Shown one piece after another: positions 1 to 6,258 of a DNA stretch of 6,696 bases. The notes under the pieces are model-generated. The model did no database searches. It had not been told where the DNA came from and worked only from the letters and a program-made list of their open reading frames with translations. This DNA is from Verrucomicrobiales bacterium (lineage in GTDB: Bacteria; Verrucomicrobiota; Verrucomicrobiia; Verrucomicrobiales; DEV007). Within the stretch, counting starts at the first letter, position 1; the number at the start of each line of letters is the position of its first letter. The stretch lies in contig PAPL01000027.1 in assembly GCA_002708885.1 (NCBI GenBank), forward strand, positions 40,045 to 46,740, read 5' to 3'. The translations under genes and the position numbers were made by a program.

Positions 1-1688
1 CCTTTGCTAGTGCTCCACTTAAAGCTTCCCGCAAAACTTTGTTCGGCCACGCCTTTCGGTATCGGAGGAAATACACTTGGTCCACCTACCTTGTGTTTCA
101 GGAGCCATGATATTGATAAGAATAAATCTCTAATAATTTCTCCTTCGGTACGGAACCGGTTCTGTCTGTGAAATAATTGATTAGCAGGATCAATCTGATC
201 AGACTCTGCTCTTCGGGTCGATGATTGCTGATACGTATCAGAATTGACTATATACTTAATTAGACTTTTCCTGCTCCATTTCATCTCTATGAGTTTTTCT
301 GCCAGATGATCAAGTAGTTCGAGATGAAGGGGAGGCGCCGACCTTGTACCGAAGTCAGCTTTTTGTTCGGTCAGACCTTTTCCAAAGAGTCTATACCAGA
401 TGTCATTGGCAGCTACTCTTGCCGAGAGCGGATTCTTTTCATTGACTAGCCACTTTGAAAGATCCAGCCGGTTCAGTTTTTTGTTTTTGGATATTGTCAT
501 CGGCGGCAAAGAATCAGGCCCCTTAGGCAAAATTTCCCCTTTTTCTTTTATGGGTTGAAGAAAATCACCTCGTCGGAAAATGTAAGTCTCACGGTCCTTT
601 TGCCGCATGACTCTTACTTTCATTGTGCCATCTCCAGAACCTTTTGTGACTTCTGTTTCGCTTTCATCTGTATCATTGAAGAATGCATAGAACTGATAAA
701 AATCGCGTTGGCTTATTGGATCATATGGGTGGTCATGGCATTGGGCGCATTCAAGAGTGAGTCCTAGCCAGACCGATGCGGTAGTGTTTGAACGGTCGAT
801 CGTTCTTTTGGTTCGATCTTCTTCGGCATCTACTCCTCCTTCTCGATTAAATAAGGTTTGCCGGTGAAAGGCGGTCGCGAGCCGTTGCTCGGGCGTCGCA
901 TTTGGTATAAGATCACCAGCGAGCTGTTCGATCGTGAATTGATTAAAGGGCATATCAGAATTGATCGAATCGATGACCCACTTTCTCCAACGCCAAGCGT
1001 TCGGCCTATTATTATCCTTTTCATAACCGTCCGAGTCAGCGTACCGGGCCCCGTCTAACCAGTGCCTGGCCCACCTCTCACCGAAGTGGGGGGAATTGAT
1101 TAATTCTTCGACTAACTTTTCATATGCGGTCTGTGATTTATCTGATTTGAAAGATAATATTTTTTCAGGTTCGGGTGGTAGTCCAAGGAGATCCAATGAG
1201 AGTCTTCTGATCAGGGTTCCTTTGTCTGCGACTGGACTAATTGATAATCCTGAATCTTTGAGGTTTGTTTTAATGATGCTGTCAATGGTTTGGTTTGTTT
1301 CTGGTTTTTTCTTGATGGAACTGAAGGACCAGTGAGTGGGCCAATTTGCTCCTTCCACGACCCATTGATTAAGAGTTTCTATTTGTTCTTTATTTAACGG
1401 TTTCTTTGGCGGCATTCTTTCCTCCTCGTCTGCGATGTTAATGCGCCTGATCAACTCGCTTCTTTCCAAGTTTCCGGACACGACGGGAATGAGCCCGGAC
1501 TCAGCGGCTTTGAATACGCTTTCTTTGTTGATTAGGTTGAGTCCGGATTTTGCCCGGATTCCTCCGTGACACTTTGTGCAATGCTCATTCAGAATGGGTC
1601 TTACATCGCGAGCGAAGTCAACCCCTGCGTTTGTTTTTGCACATGGAAAAACAATCAATGCGAAGCATATAGCGGTTGCGACTTTCAT
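1..1688 (-). CDS. PSD1 / planctomycete cytochrome c domain protein (DUF1549-DUF1553), 3' end off the window
   Basis: This is a reading frame of about 562 codons on the minus strand with no internal stop, running off the left edge. The start ATG at 1688 is followed by a signal-peptide-like segment (hydrophobic core at residues 4-15, likely cleavage after T-N-A, residue 21), so the product should be exported. Residues 24-115 form the PSCyt1 cytochrome c domain, with haem motif CTKCH at 37-41 and a possible axial Met in RMPP (Met92). Residues ~135-345 are PSCyt2/DUF1549, including GERWARHWLD near 201 and a second CxxCH, CAQCH, at 314-318 followed by DHPYDP. PSD1/DUF1553 starts near residue 405 and is cut by the edge. 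The linker between PSCyt2 and PSD1 is short, with no extra lectin or concanavalin-like insert. The family is expanded in Planctomycetes and Verrucomicrobia, usually paired with a DUF1501 gene. Its biochemical role is not settled; polysaccharide-degradation-linked redox chemistry is often proposed. Family assignment is secure, function is not. Confidence 0.93.
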   Translation of the reverse strand, partial: MKVATAICFALIVFPCAKTNAGVDFARDVRPILNEHCTKCHGGIRAKSGLNLINKESVFKAAESGLIPVVSGNLERSELIRRINIADEEERMPPKKPLNKEQIETLNQWVVEGANWPTHWSFSSIKKKPETNQTIDSIIKTNLKDSGLSISPVADKGTLIRRLSLDLLGLPPEPEKILSFKSDKSQTAYEKLVEELINSPHFGERWARHWLDGARYADSDGYEKDNNRPNAWRWRKWVIDSINSDMPFNQFTIEQLAGDLIPNATPEQRLATAFHRQTLFNREGGVDAEEDRTKRTIDRSNTTASVWLGLTLECAQCHDHPYDPISQRDFYQFYAFFNDTDESETEVTKGSGDGTMKVRVMRQKDRETYIFRRGDFLQPIKEKGEILPKGPDSLPPMTISKNKKLNRLDLSKWLVNEKNPLSARVAANDIWYRLFGKGLTEQKADFGTRSAPPLHLELLDHLAEKLIEMKWSRKSLIKYIVNSDTYQQSSTRRAESDQIDPANQLFHRQNRFRTEGEIIRDLFLSISWLLKHKVGGPSVFPPIPKGVAEQSFAGSFKWSTSK

Positions 1689-1751
1689 TCTCAAGTGATT
1701 TAACTTATAGCAATGATAAGGAATGGATCTATTTTTTGATAATATATTTTT
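1689..1751. promoter_or_regulatory. Divergent intergenic region between cytochrome and amidohydrolase genes
   Basis: These 63 AT-rich bases separate two divergently transcribed genes and so should contain both promoters. On the minus strand TATAAG (1709-1704) resembles a -10 box upstream of the cytochrome ATG. On the plus strand GATAAT (1738-1743) is a possible -10, but it lies only 8 bases from the ATG. No convincing -35 element accompanies either, and neither gene has a good Shine-Dalgarno sequence. The promoter assignment is inferred mainly from the divergent layout. Confidence 0.3.
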
Positions 1752-2666
1752 ATGATTATTGATGCACATATGCATATTTGGAAGCGAATAAAAGGTCGCG
1801 TCAGGAATGAACAGCCGGTCCTGGCCCTTGGCTCTGGAAAGATCCGTATAGGTGATGAGGAAATGTTGGGTATGCCGGCTTCATTTGTCGATTGTTCGGC
1901 TCTTGCTGAATATGTCTTAGCAGAGTTTGATGCGGCTGGAGTCAGTGCTGGGGTCGTTGTTCAGGAGTACTTGGATGGTCCACAGAACGATTATCTTTTG
2001 GATATTGCATCGCAACATCCTGAAAGATTCTTTATGCATGCTCTGCCTAATTTCTTTGATCCTGATATGGTGCAAGATGAGGCGGGGGATTTATTTAATC
2101 GTGGTTTCAGGGGTTTGAAAGTTTGTGGTGGACATTTGCTAGGTAAAGTCTCTTTGGATGACCGCAGATTTTTTCCGGTATGGGAAAGAATGGAAAGTGA
2201 AGAATTGATCCTGTCCGTTGATTTTTCTGAGGGAGAGACTCAAGTCCCTGAGTTTGAAAATGTGATGAAAGCATTCCCGAACCTGAAGGTGGCGATTGGT
2301 CATTTCGGTATGCCTAACCGTGGCGGTTGGCCCGGACAACTTGAACTGTGCCGCTACAAAAATGTATATATCGAATGTGGCGGCATTATTTGGCTCTATC
2401 GTTCAGAAGGTTACCCATTTAAGGGTGGCCTTGATGCGTTAAGGTCCGCTGGGCAGAAGATAGGATTTCATAAAATAATGTGGGGTTCAGACTGGCCCCG
2501 GACCATGGTGGACTTTACCTATAGGCAGAGCCTTGATTTTATCTTTAAAGATGATTCGATAGGACCCGAGGATAAGGCTGCTGTCCTGGGCTCAAACGCT
2601 GCAAACCTTTATGGCTTTAAAATGTCAGAACCTGTCAAGAGGGTTCCACTCATAACAGAGGGTTAA
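1752..2666 (+). CDS. Amidohydrolase family 2 protein, fuconolactonase-like TIM-barrel metal-dependent hydrolase
   Basis: The 304-residue product begins MIIDAHMHIW, the strand-1 HxH metal motif (His6, His8) of the amidohydrolase superfamily; this fixes the start at the ATG. Further metal or active-site candidates are His184 in IGHFGMP and Asp247 in WGSDWP. The pattern L-x-V-D...P-N-L-K-V-A-I-G-H-F-G-x-P is typical of the COG3618 branch (L-fuconolactonase and related sugar-lactone or dicarboxylate-lactone hydrolases), where the canonical strand-5 His is absent. Residues 111-119 (FRGLKVCGG) resemble the conserved G-x-R/K segment of Amidohydro_2 proteins. There is no signal peptide, so the enzyme should be cytoplasmic. 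Length is normal for the family (~280-310). The substrate cannot be read from the sequence; lactone hydrolysis in sugar or aromatic catabolism is the leading guess. The neighbours give no pathway context: a divergent cytochrome upstream, convergent proC downstream. Confidence 0.88.
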   Translation: MIIDAHMHIWKRIKGRVRNEQPVLALGSGKIRIGDEEMLGMPASFVDCSALAEYVLAEFDAAGVSAGVVVQEYLDGPQNDYLLDIASQHPERFFMHALPNFFDPDMVQDEAGDLFNRGFRGLKVCGGHLLGKVSLDDRRFFPVWERMESEELILSVDFSEGETQVPEFENVMKAFPNLKVAIGHFGMPNRGGWPGQLELCRYKNVYIECGGIIWLYRSEGYPFKGGLDALRSAGQKIGFHKIMWGSDWPRTMVDFTYRQSLDFIFKDDSIGPEDKAAVLGSNAANLYGFKMSEPVKRVPLITEG

Positions 2667-3463
2667 CTTTTCCCGAGCTCTTCTGATCTGACCGTCGCGG
2701 CCTTTACCGCATCGATCAGTGTGGCCCTTAATTTCCCAGACTCGAGCGCCGCTAGCCCCGCGATAGTTGTTCCTCCGGGACTGGCTACCTGATCACGGAG
2801 CGAGGCCGGATGATCTCCTGTTTGCATTACCATTTCAGCTGCGCCTGCGACTGTTTGTGCGGCTAATAGCAGGGCCTTGTCCTTTGGCAGTCCGACCAGG
2901 ACCCCCCCATCCGCAAGAGCCTCAATGACTGTATAGATGTAGGCGGGCCCGCTCCCACTCAGTCCGGTAATCGCATCAATTTGCTTTTCAGGAACCTCTA
3001 GAACCTGACCTACAGATCCAAGAAGATTCATAACGAAATTGGCGTCCTCATCAGTTGCTCCTGTTCCTCTAGAAAACGCTGAGGCACCCTTTCCAACTAG
3101 GGCAGGAGTATTAGGCATGACACGAATGACACGTGCATTTTCACCGAGGGACTTTTCAAGATCCTGCAATTTGAGTCCCGCAGCGATTGAGATGAATAGC
3201 TTACTTTGGGCCGGTGAGCTGAGGCCCTCTAACATTTTCACGGTGTCCTGGGGCTTGACGCAAAGCAGGACCGCATCTGAACTGTCTATTAAATCGTCAT
3301 TGGACGATGCGATAGCGGCTCCTATTTCATCGGCGAGTCTCTTTGAAGCTGAATCGATAACGTCGAAAACGTTGACTGAATCTGCTTTAATTGAGCCTTC
3401 TCTGACAGCACCTTTGACGAGGGCCGATCCCATTTTTCCGCATCCTATTATCCCTAATTTCAT
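2663..3463 (-). CDS. proC: Pyrroline-5-carboxylate reductase (proline biosynthesis)
   Basis: ProC reduces 1-pyrroline-5-carboxylate to L-proline with NAD(P)H, the last step of proline synthesis, in the cytoplasm. The 266-residue product is full length (family usually 260-280). The N-terminal Rossmann fold has the dinucleotide motif GCGKMG (7-12), immediately after the start. RVMPNTPALVGKG (114-126) is the conserved segment that follows the nucleotide-binding domain. The C-terminal dimerisation and active-site domain carries GLSGSGPAY (167-175) and the P5CR signature LRDQVASPGGTTIAGLAALE (222-241). The ATG at 3463 is the only start that keeps the GxGxxG motif intact. No Shine-Dalgarno sequence is visible upstream. 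The stop codon overlaps the stop of the convergent amidohydrolase gene. It is divergent from the fur-suf cluster and not functionally tied to it. Confidence 0.97.
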   Translation of the reverse strand: MKLGIIGCGKMGSALVKGAVREGSIKADSVNVFDVIDSASKRLADEIGAAIASSNDDLIDSSDAVLLCVKPQDTVKMLEGLSSPAQSKLFISIAAGLKLQDLEKSLGENARVIRVMPNTPALVGKGASAFSRGTGATDEDANFVMNLLGSVGQVLEVPEKQIDAITGLSGSGPAYIYTVIEALADGGVLVGLPKDKALLLAAQTVAGAAEMVMQTGDHPASLRDQVASPGGTTIAGLAALESGKLRATLIDAVKAATVRSEELGKS

Positions 3464-3536
3464 CTTTTAATATAAGTTATTTGAGTGCCGGTGTCGAACG
3501 ATGAGATTAAATAAGAAATATTATTTAGAATAATTC
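3464..3536. promoter_or_regulatory. proC-fur divergent intergenic region
   Basis: This 73-bp gap should carry the promoters of proC (leftward) and of the fur-suf cluster (rightward). The half next to fur is very AT-rich and contains overlapping inverted repeats. A weak -10-like TATTAT (3519-3524) lies inside the repeat, with only a poor -35 match upstream (around 3496). The proC side has TATATT-like sequence just before its ATG. If TATTAT is the real -10, the fur transcript would start near 3531, leaving the TTG at 3537 almost no leader. Promoter elements are tentative. Confidence 0.35.
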
Positions 3537-3545
3537 TTGATAAAA
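3519..3545. promoter_or_regulatory. Candidate Fur/PerR-type operator (inverted repeat)
   Basis: A perfect 5-1-5 palindrome, AGAAT-A-ATTCT (3527-3537), is centred on 3532. Extending to 13-base arms (3519-3531 and 3533-3545) gives 10 of 13 complementary positions. Size, odd-numbered centre and AT-richness resemble Fur and PerR boxes, and a self-regulating Fur-family gene starts here. A second, overlapping perfect repeat, TAAATAA-N6-TTATTTA, spans 3508-3527. AT-rich DNA produces such repeats by chance, so this is a candidate only. Confidence 0.4.
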
Positions 3546-4022
3546 ATAAGCTTCGAGGTACTGGTCTCAACAGTGCCGGCGCATAAGAGAAAATCATCTA
3601 AAAGTATTGATCTTGGAGGAGGTCACCGCATGACTCCTCAAAGACGGATCGTTTATGAAATTCTCATGGATAGTCGTGACCATCCGACTGCCACAGAAGT
3701 CTTCATGAGGGTACAGGACAGAATGCCGTCCATATCATTGGCCACGGTATATAATTGTTTGGATACTCTCGCCGCGGCGGGAATTGTGAAGCAGGTCAAT
3801 GTGGACAGGGAGCCTTCAAGATATTGTGGCAATCTTGCTCCGCATGCTCATTTTCACTGCGAAACATGTACTACAGTAATGGACATTGATTTGAAGGATG
3901 AGGAGGAGCCGACCAAATCAGTCCGACTGCCCAGAGGAGCAAAGATTCAAAAAGTTGAAGTCGCGGTCAGGGGTCAGTGCCCAGAATGTGTCCGCAAAGA
4001 AAAACAGAAAAATAGTCTATAA
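3537..4022 (+). CDS. Fur/PerR-family metal-responsive transcriptional regulator, start uncertain
   Basis: The product is a Fur-superfamily repressor: GHRMTPQR (residues 29-36 from the TTG), a winged-helix DNA-binding domain with HPTATEVF (49-56) and ISLATVYNCLDTL (66-78), then the dimerisation domain. Two CxxC pairs, CETC (108-111) and CPEC (148-151), form the structural Zn site as in PerR. Aligned from memory to B. subtilis PerR at a constant offset of 12, the sensor-site ligands H37, D85, H91, H93 and D104 correspond to His49, Cys97, His103, His105 and Asp116; the Asp85 position is Cys. The longest reading starts at TTG 3537 (161 aa). GTG 3573 (149 aa) is a more usual length and clears the putative operator. 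ATG 3630 has a perfect Shine-Dalgarno but would remove the conserved GHR. The gene lies 28 bp before sufC on the same strand, so it likely regulates iron or oxidative control of SUF. Fur versus PerR is undecided. Confidence 0.88.
   Translation: MIKISFEVLVSTVPAHKRKSSKSIDLGGGHRMTPQRRIVYEILMDSRDHPTATEVFMRVQDRMPSISLATVYNCLDTLAAAGIVKQVNVDREPSRYCGNLAPHAHFHCETCTTVMDIDLKDEEEPTKSVRLPRGAKIQKVEVAVRGQCPECVRKEKQKNSL
3615..3623 (+). promoter_or_regulatory. Strong Shine-Dalgarno-like sequence inside the 5' end of the Fur-family gene
   Basis: GGAGGAGGT lies 6 bases before an in-frame ATG at 3630, the best ribosome-binding site in the window. Translation from that ATG would give a 130-residue protein starting MTPQRR. 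The same bases also encode Gly-Gly-Gly just before the His-Arg of the conserved GHRxTPQR motif, so the match may be coincidental or may allow a second, shorter product. Confidence 0.3.
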
Positions 4023-4050
4023 AAGAACCAATTAATTTTCATCTAAATAA

Positions 4051-4809
4051 ATGTCCACTTTGGAAATCAAGGATCTTCATGCAAGTATCAATGGGACGGA
4101 AATTCTCAATGGCCTCAGTTTGTCAGTTCCCAAGGGAGAAGTTCATGCAATTATGGGACCGAACGGTTCAGGTAAAAGCACTCTCGCAAAAGTGATGGCC
4201 GGTCATCAGGATTATGAGGTCGGATCCGGTGATGTTCTCCTTGACGGTGAGAGCCTCCTCGGAATGGAAGTTGATGAGCGTTCCCGTGCGGGCCTTTTTC
4301 TTGCTTTTCAGTACCCTGCGGAAATTCCGGGAGTGAGTAATGCTAATTTTCTACGTGCAGCTAGGCAGGCAAGGTTACCTGATGGTGAGGAAATTGATGC
4401 TGTTGCCTTTTATCAGGAGATGTATGAAAAAATGGCTCAGCTCGGGATGGAAAAAAAATTCACAGGACGTTCTGTCAATGAGGGGTTTTCTGGTGGTGAA
4501 AAGAAGCGAAATGAGGTTCTTCAGATGATGATGCTGGAGCCGAAGTATGCTGTTTTAGATGAGACGGACAGTGGCCTTGACATTGATGCTTTGAAAATTG
4601 TTGCCCAGGGAGTCAATGCAATGCGTTCAGAGGATCGGGGATTTTTGGTAATAACTCATTATCAAAGATTGTTAGAATACATTGTACCTGATCATGTTCA
4701 TGTGCTCAATGAGGGCAGGATCATACGTAGCGGGCCTAAGGAACTGGCCCTTGAATTAGAGGAGAAGGGCTATGATTGGCTCAAGGAGGAGGAACTGGTT
4801 AAAAGTTAA
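4051..4809 (+). CDS. sufC: Fe-S cluster assembly ATPase SufC
   Basis: SufC is the ABC-type ATPase of the cytoplasmic SufBC2D complex; its ATP-driven dimerisation reshapes SufB-SufD for cluster assembly. The 252-residue product is full length (family ~245-260). It has Walker A GPNGSGKST (36-44), a Q-loop in AFQYP (Gln87), the SufC-type signature FSGGEKKRNE (146-155), Walker B with catalytic Glu in YAVLDETDSGLD (166-177, Glu171) and the switch His in ITHYQRLL (His203). The FSGGEKKRNE and DETDSGLD wording distinguishes SufC from transporter ATPases. There are no membrane segments. The ATG is chosen because MSTLEIKDLH is the usual SufC N-terminus; no Shine-Dalgarno sequence precedes it. It follows the Fur-family gene by 28 bp and precedes sufB by 12 bp, so the genes are probably co-transcribed. 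A run of eight A's (4451-4458) encodes Glu-Lys-Lys and does not break the frame. Confidence 0.97.
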   Translation: MSTLEIKDLHASINGTEILNGLSLSVPKGEVHAIMGPNGSGKSTLAKVMAGHQDYEVGSGDVLLDGESLLGMEVDERSRAGLFLAFQYPAEIPGVSNANFLRAARQARLPDGEEIDAVAFYQEMYEKMAQLGMEKKFTGRSVNEGFSGGEKKRNEVLQMMMLEPKYAVLDETDSGLDIDALKIVAQGVNAMRSEDRGFLVITHYQRLLEYIVPDHVHVLNEGRIIRSGPKELALELEEKGYDWLKEEELVKS

Positions 4810-4821
4810 TATTTGGTACAA

Positions 4822-6240
4822 ATGAGCACAGATTCAAATTCTGGAAACACGATCGAAATTGATAGGGAAGAAGCCAACTTCCATTATGATGTTGAATACA
4901 AGCATGATGCGGGCATGGGCTTGTCCGAAAAGACCATTGACTACATATCAGATGTCAAAGGCGAGGACCAGTGGATCAGGGATTTTAGGAAGAAAGCTTT
5001 GAGTGTTTTCAATAAGAAAGAAATGCCCACGCATTGGGCCAGTGAGGACCTTAATACCATCAACTTTGATGAGATCCGTTATTATTTGTCTGCTGGTGAG
5101 GCGCCGAAGCGTAGCTGGGATGATGTGCCTGATGAAATGAAGGAGACATTTGAGCGGCTAGGCATACCGGAAAAAGAACGCAGTTTTCTGGCAGGTGTGG
5201 AAGCTCAGTTTGATAGCGAGGCTGCCTATTCGAATGTCAAAGATGCGGTCGCGGAGCAAGGTGTTATTTTTGTGAACAGTTCAGAGGGTCTGGCTGAGCA
5301 TGCTGATATTTTCCGTAAATGGTTTGGTAAGGTGATTCCCACGGGAGATAACAAATTTTCGGCATTGAATTCGGCAGTATTTTCTGGAGGCAGTTTCATA
5401 TATGTTCCGCCGGGCGTTAAAGTTAAGCATCCTTTGCAGGCGTATTTTAGAATAAATGCCGAGCAGTTTGGACAGTTCGAGAGGACGCTCATCATTGTTG
5501 ATGAAGGGGCTGAACTCACATACATGGAGGGGTGCACTGCCCCAAAATTTGAAACTAGTACTCTGCACAGTGCAGTTGTCGAATTGGTGGCGATGAAAGA
5601 TGCCAAGATTCAATATATTACTGTTCAGAATTGGAGCGCTAATGTTTTTAATCTGGTCACAAAGCGTGGTTTGGCGCATGAGAATGCGGAGGTCAGGTGG
5701 ATTGATTGTAACATTGGTAGCCGGTTAACCATGAAGTATCCGGGAGTCGTAATGAAGGGAACCGGAGCGAGGGGAGAAGTTGTTTCGATAGCTTTGGCTA
5801 ATGATGGCCAGCACCAGGACACTGGAGCCAAGATGATACATGCGGCCGACAACACCACCTCTAACGTTGTTTCTAAATCGATTAGTGTGGGTGAGGGACG
5901 TTCAACTTACCGCGGCCAAGTGCACATTCCCAAGCATCTCAAGGGCTGCAAGAATAACACTGAGTGTGATGCATTGTTAATTAATAGCAACAGTCGCACG
6001 GATACTTATCCGGCCATTACCGTTCGTGGGAATAAGCACTCCACGCAGCACGAGGCGAGTGTCAGCCAAGTCAGTGAAGAGCAGATATTCTATATGAAAC
6101 AGAGGGGCCTGAGTGAGGCTGAGGCTATGAGCCTAAGCGTGAATGGGTTTGTTAATGATCTGGTCAGGGAGTTTCCAATGGAATATTCAGTCGAACTGAA
6201 ACGCTTAATTGATCTGGAAATGGAAGGATCTGTGGGTTAG
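4822..6240 (+). CDS. sufB: Fe-S cluster assembly scaffold protein SufB
   Basis: SufB is the scaffold subunit of SufBC2D, on which sulfur from SufS/SufE-type donors and iron are joined into a nascent cluster. From ATG 4822 the product has 472 residues, within the usual range (~465-495). A TTG at 4813 would add three residues (Met-Val-Gln); the ATG is preferred, and neither has a close Shine-Dalgarno. The N-terminal region is helical, followed by the right-handed beta-helix core. Visible landmarks include FIYVPPGVKVKHPLQAYFRI, the GCTAPKF segment (Cys238), GCKNNTECDALL (Cys382) and QHEASVSQVSEEQIFY (His410, Glu411). By family knowledge these match E. coli Cys254, Cys405, His433 and Glu434, implicated in sulfur transfer and cluster formation, so the protein should be active. 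It is 12 bp downstream of sufC. Its TAG stop is followed, in the same frame, by sufD coding sequence. Confidence 0.97.
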   Translation: MSTDSNSGNTIEIDREEANFHYDVEYKHDAGMGLSEKTIDYISDVKGEDQWIRDFRKKALSVFNKKEMPTHWASEDLNTINFDEIRYYLSAGEAPKRSWDDVPDEMKETFERLGIPEKERSFLAGVEAQFDSEAAYSNVKDAVAEQGVIFVNSSEGLAEHADIFRKWFGKVIPTGDNKFSALNSAVFSGGSFIYVPPGVKVKHPLQAYFRINAEQFGQFERTLIIVDEGAELTYMEGCTAPKFETSTLHSAVVELVAMKDAKIQYITVQNWSANVFNLVTKRGLAHENAEVRWIDCNIGSRLTMKYPGVVMKGTGARGEVVSIALANDGQHQDTGAKMIHAADNTTSNVVSKSISVGEGRSTYRGQVHIPKHLKGCKNNTECDALLINSNSRTDTYPAITVRGNKHSTQHEASVSQVSEEQIFYMKQRGLSEAEAMSLSVNGFVNDLVREFPMEYSVELKRLIDLEMEGSVG

Positions 6241-6258
6241 TCCGAATTATTCACTGCT

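Noticed and set aside
555..1335. Short open frames at 555-767, 858-1058 and 1096-1335 (plus) and 830-1024 (minus)
   Set aside because: All lie inside the long minus-strand cytochrome gene, whose frame shows recognisable domain motifs throughout; the short frames have no family features.
1927..2339. Frames at 1927-2118 (plus) and 2139-2339 (minus)
   Set aside because: Both are out-of-frame shadows of the amidohydrolase gene.
3039..3470. 143-codon plus-strand frame antisense to proC
   Set aside because: It is a shadow of proC; the minus-strand frame carries all P5CR motifs and the plus-strand translation resembles nothing.
3464..3536. Riboswitch or small RNA in the proC-fur gap
   Set aside because: Only 73 AT-rich bases with no stable GC hairpin or known riboswitch motif; operator and promoter sequence explains it better.
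4023..4050. Independent promoter or terminator between the Fur-family gene and sufC
   Set aside because: Only 28 bases; the short AATTAATT palindrome has no GC stem or T-tract and no paired -35/-10 is visible.
4451..4458. Run of eight A's in sufC as a possible programmed frameshift
   Set aside because: The frame continues normally with the full SufC signature and Walker B downstream; no alternative product is evident.
5226..5858. Three minus-strand frames within sufB (5226-5606, 5281-5679, 5625-5858)
   Set aside because: They are antisense to conserved SufB core sequence and have no recognisable protein features.
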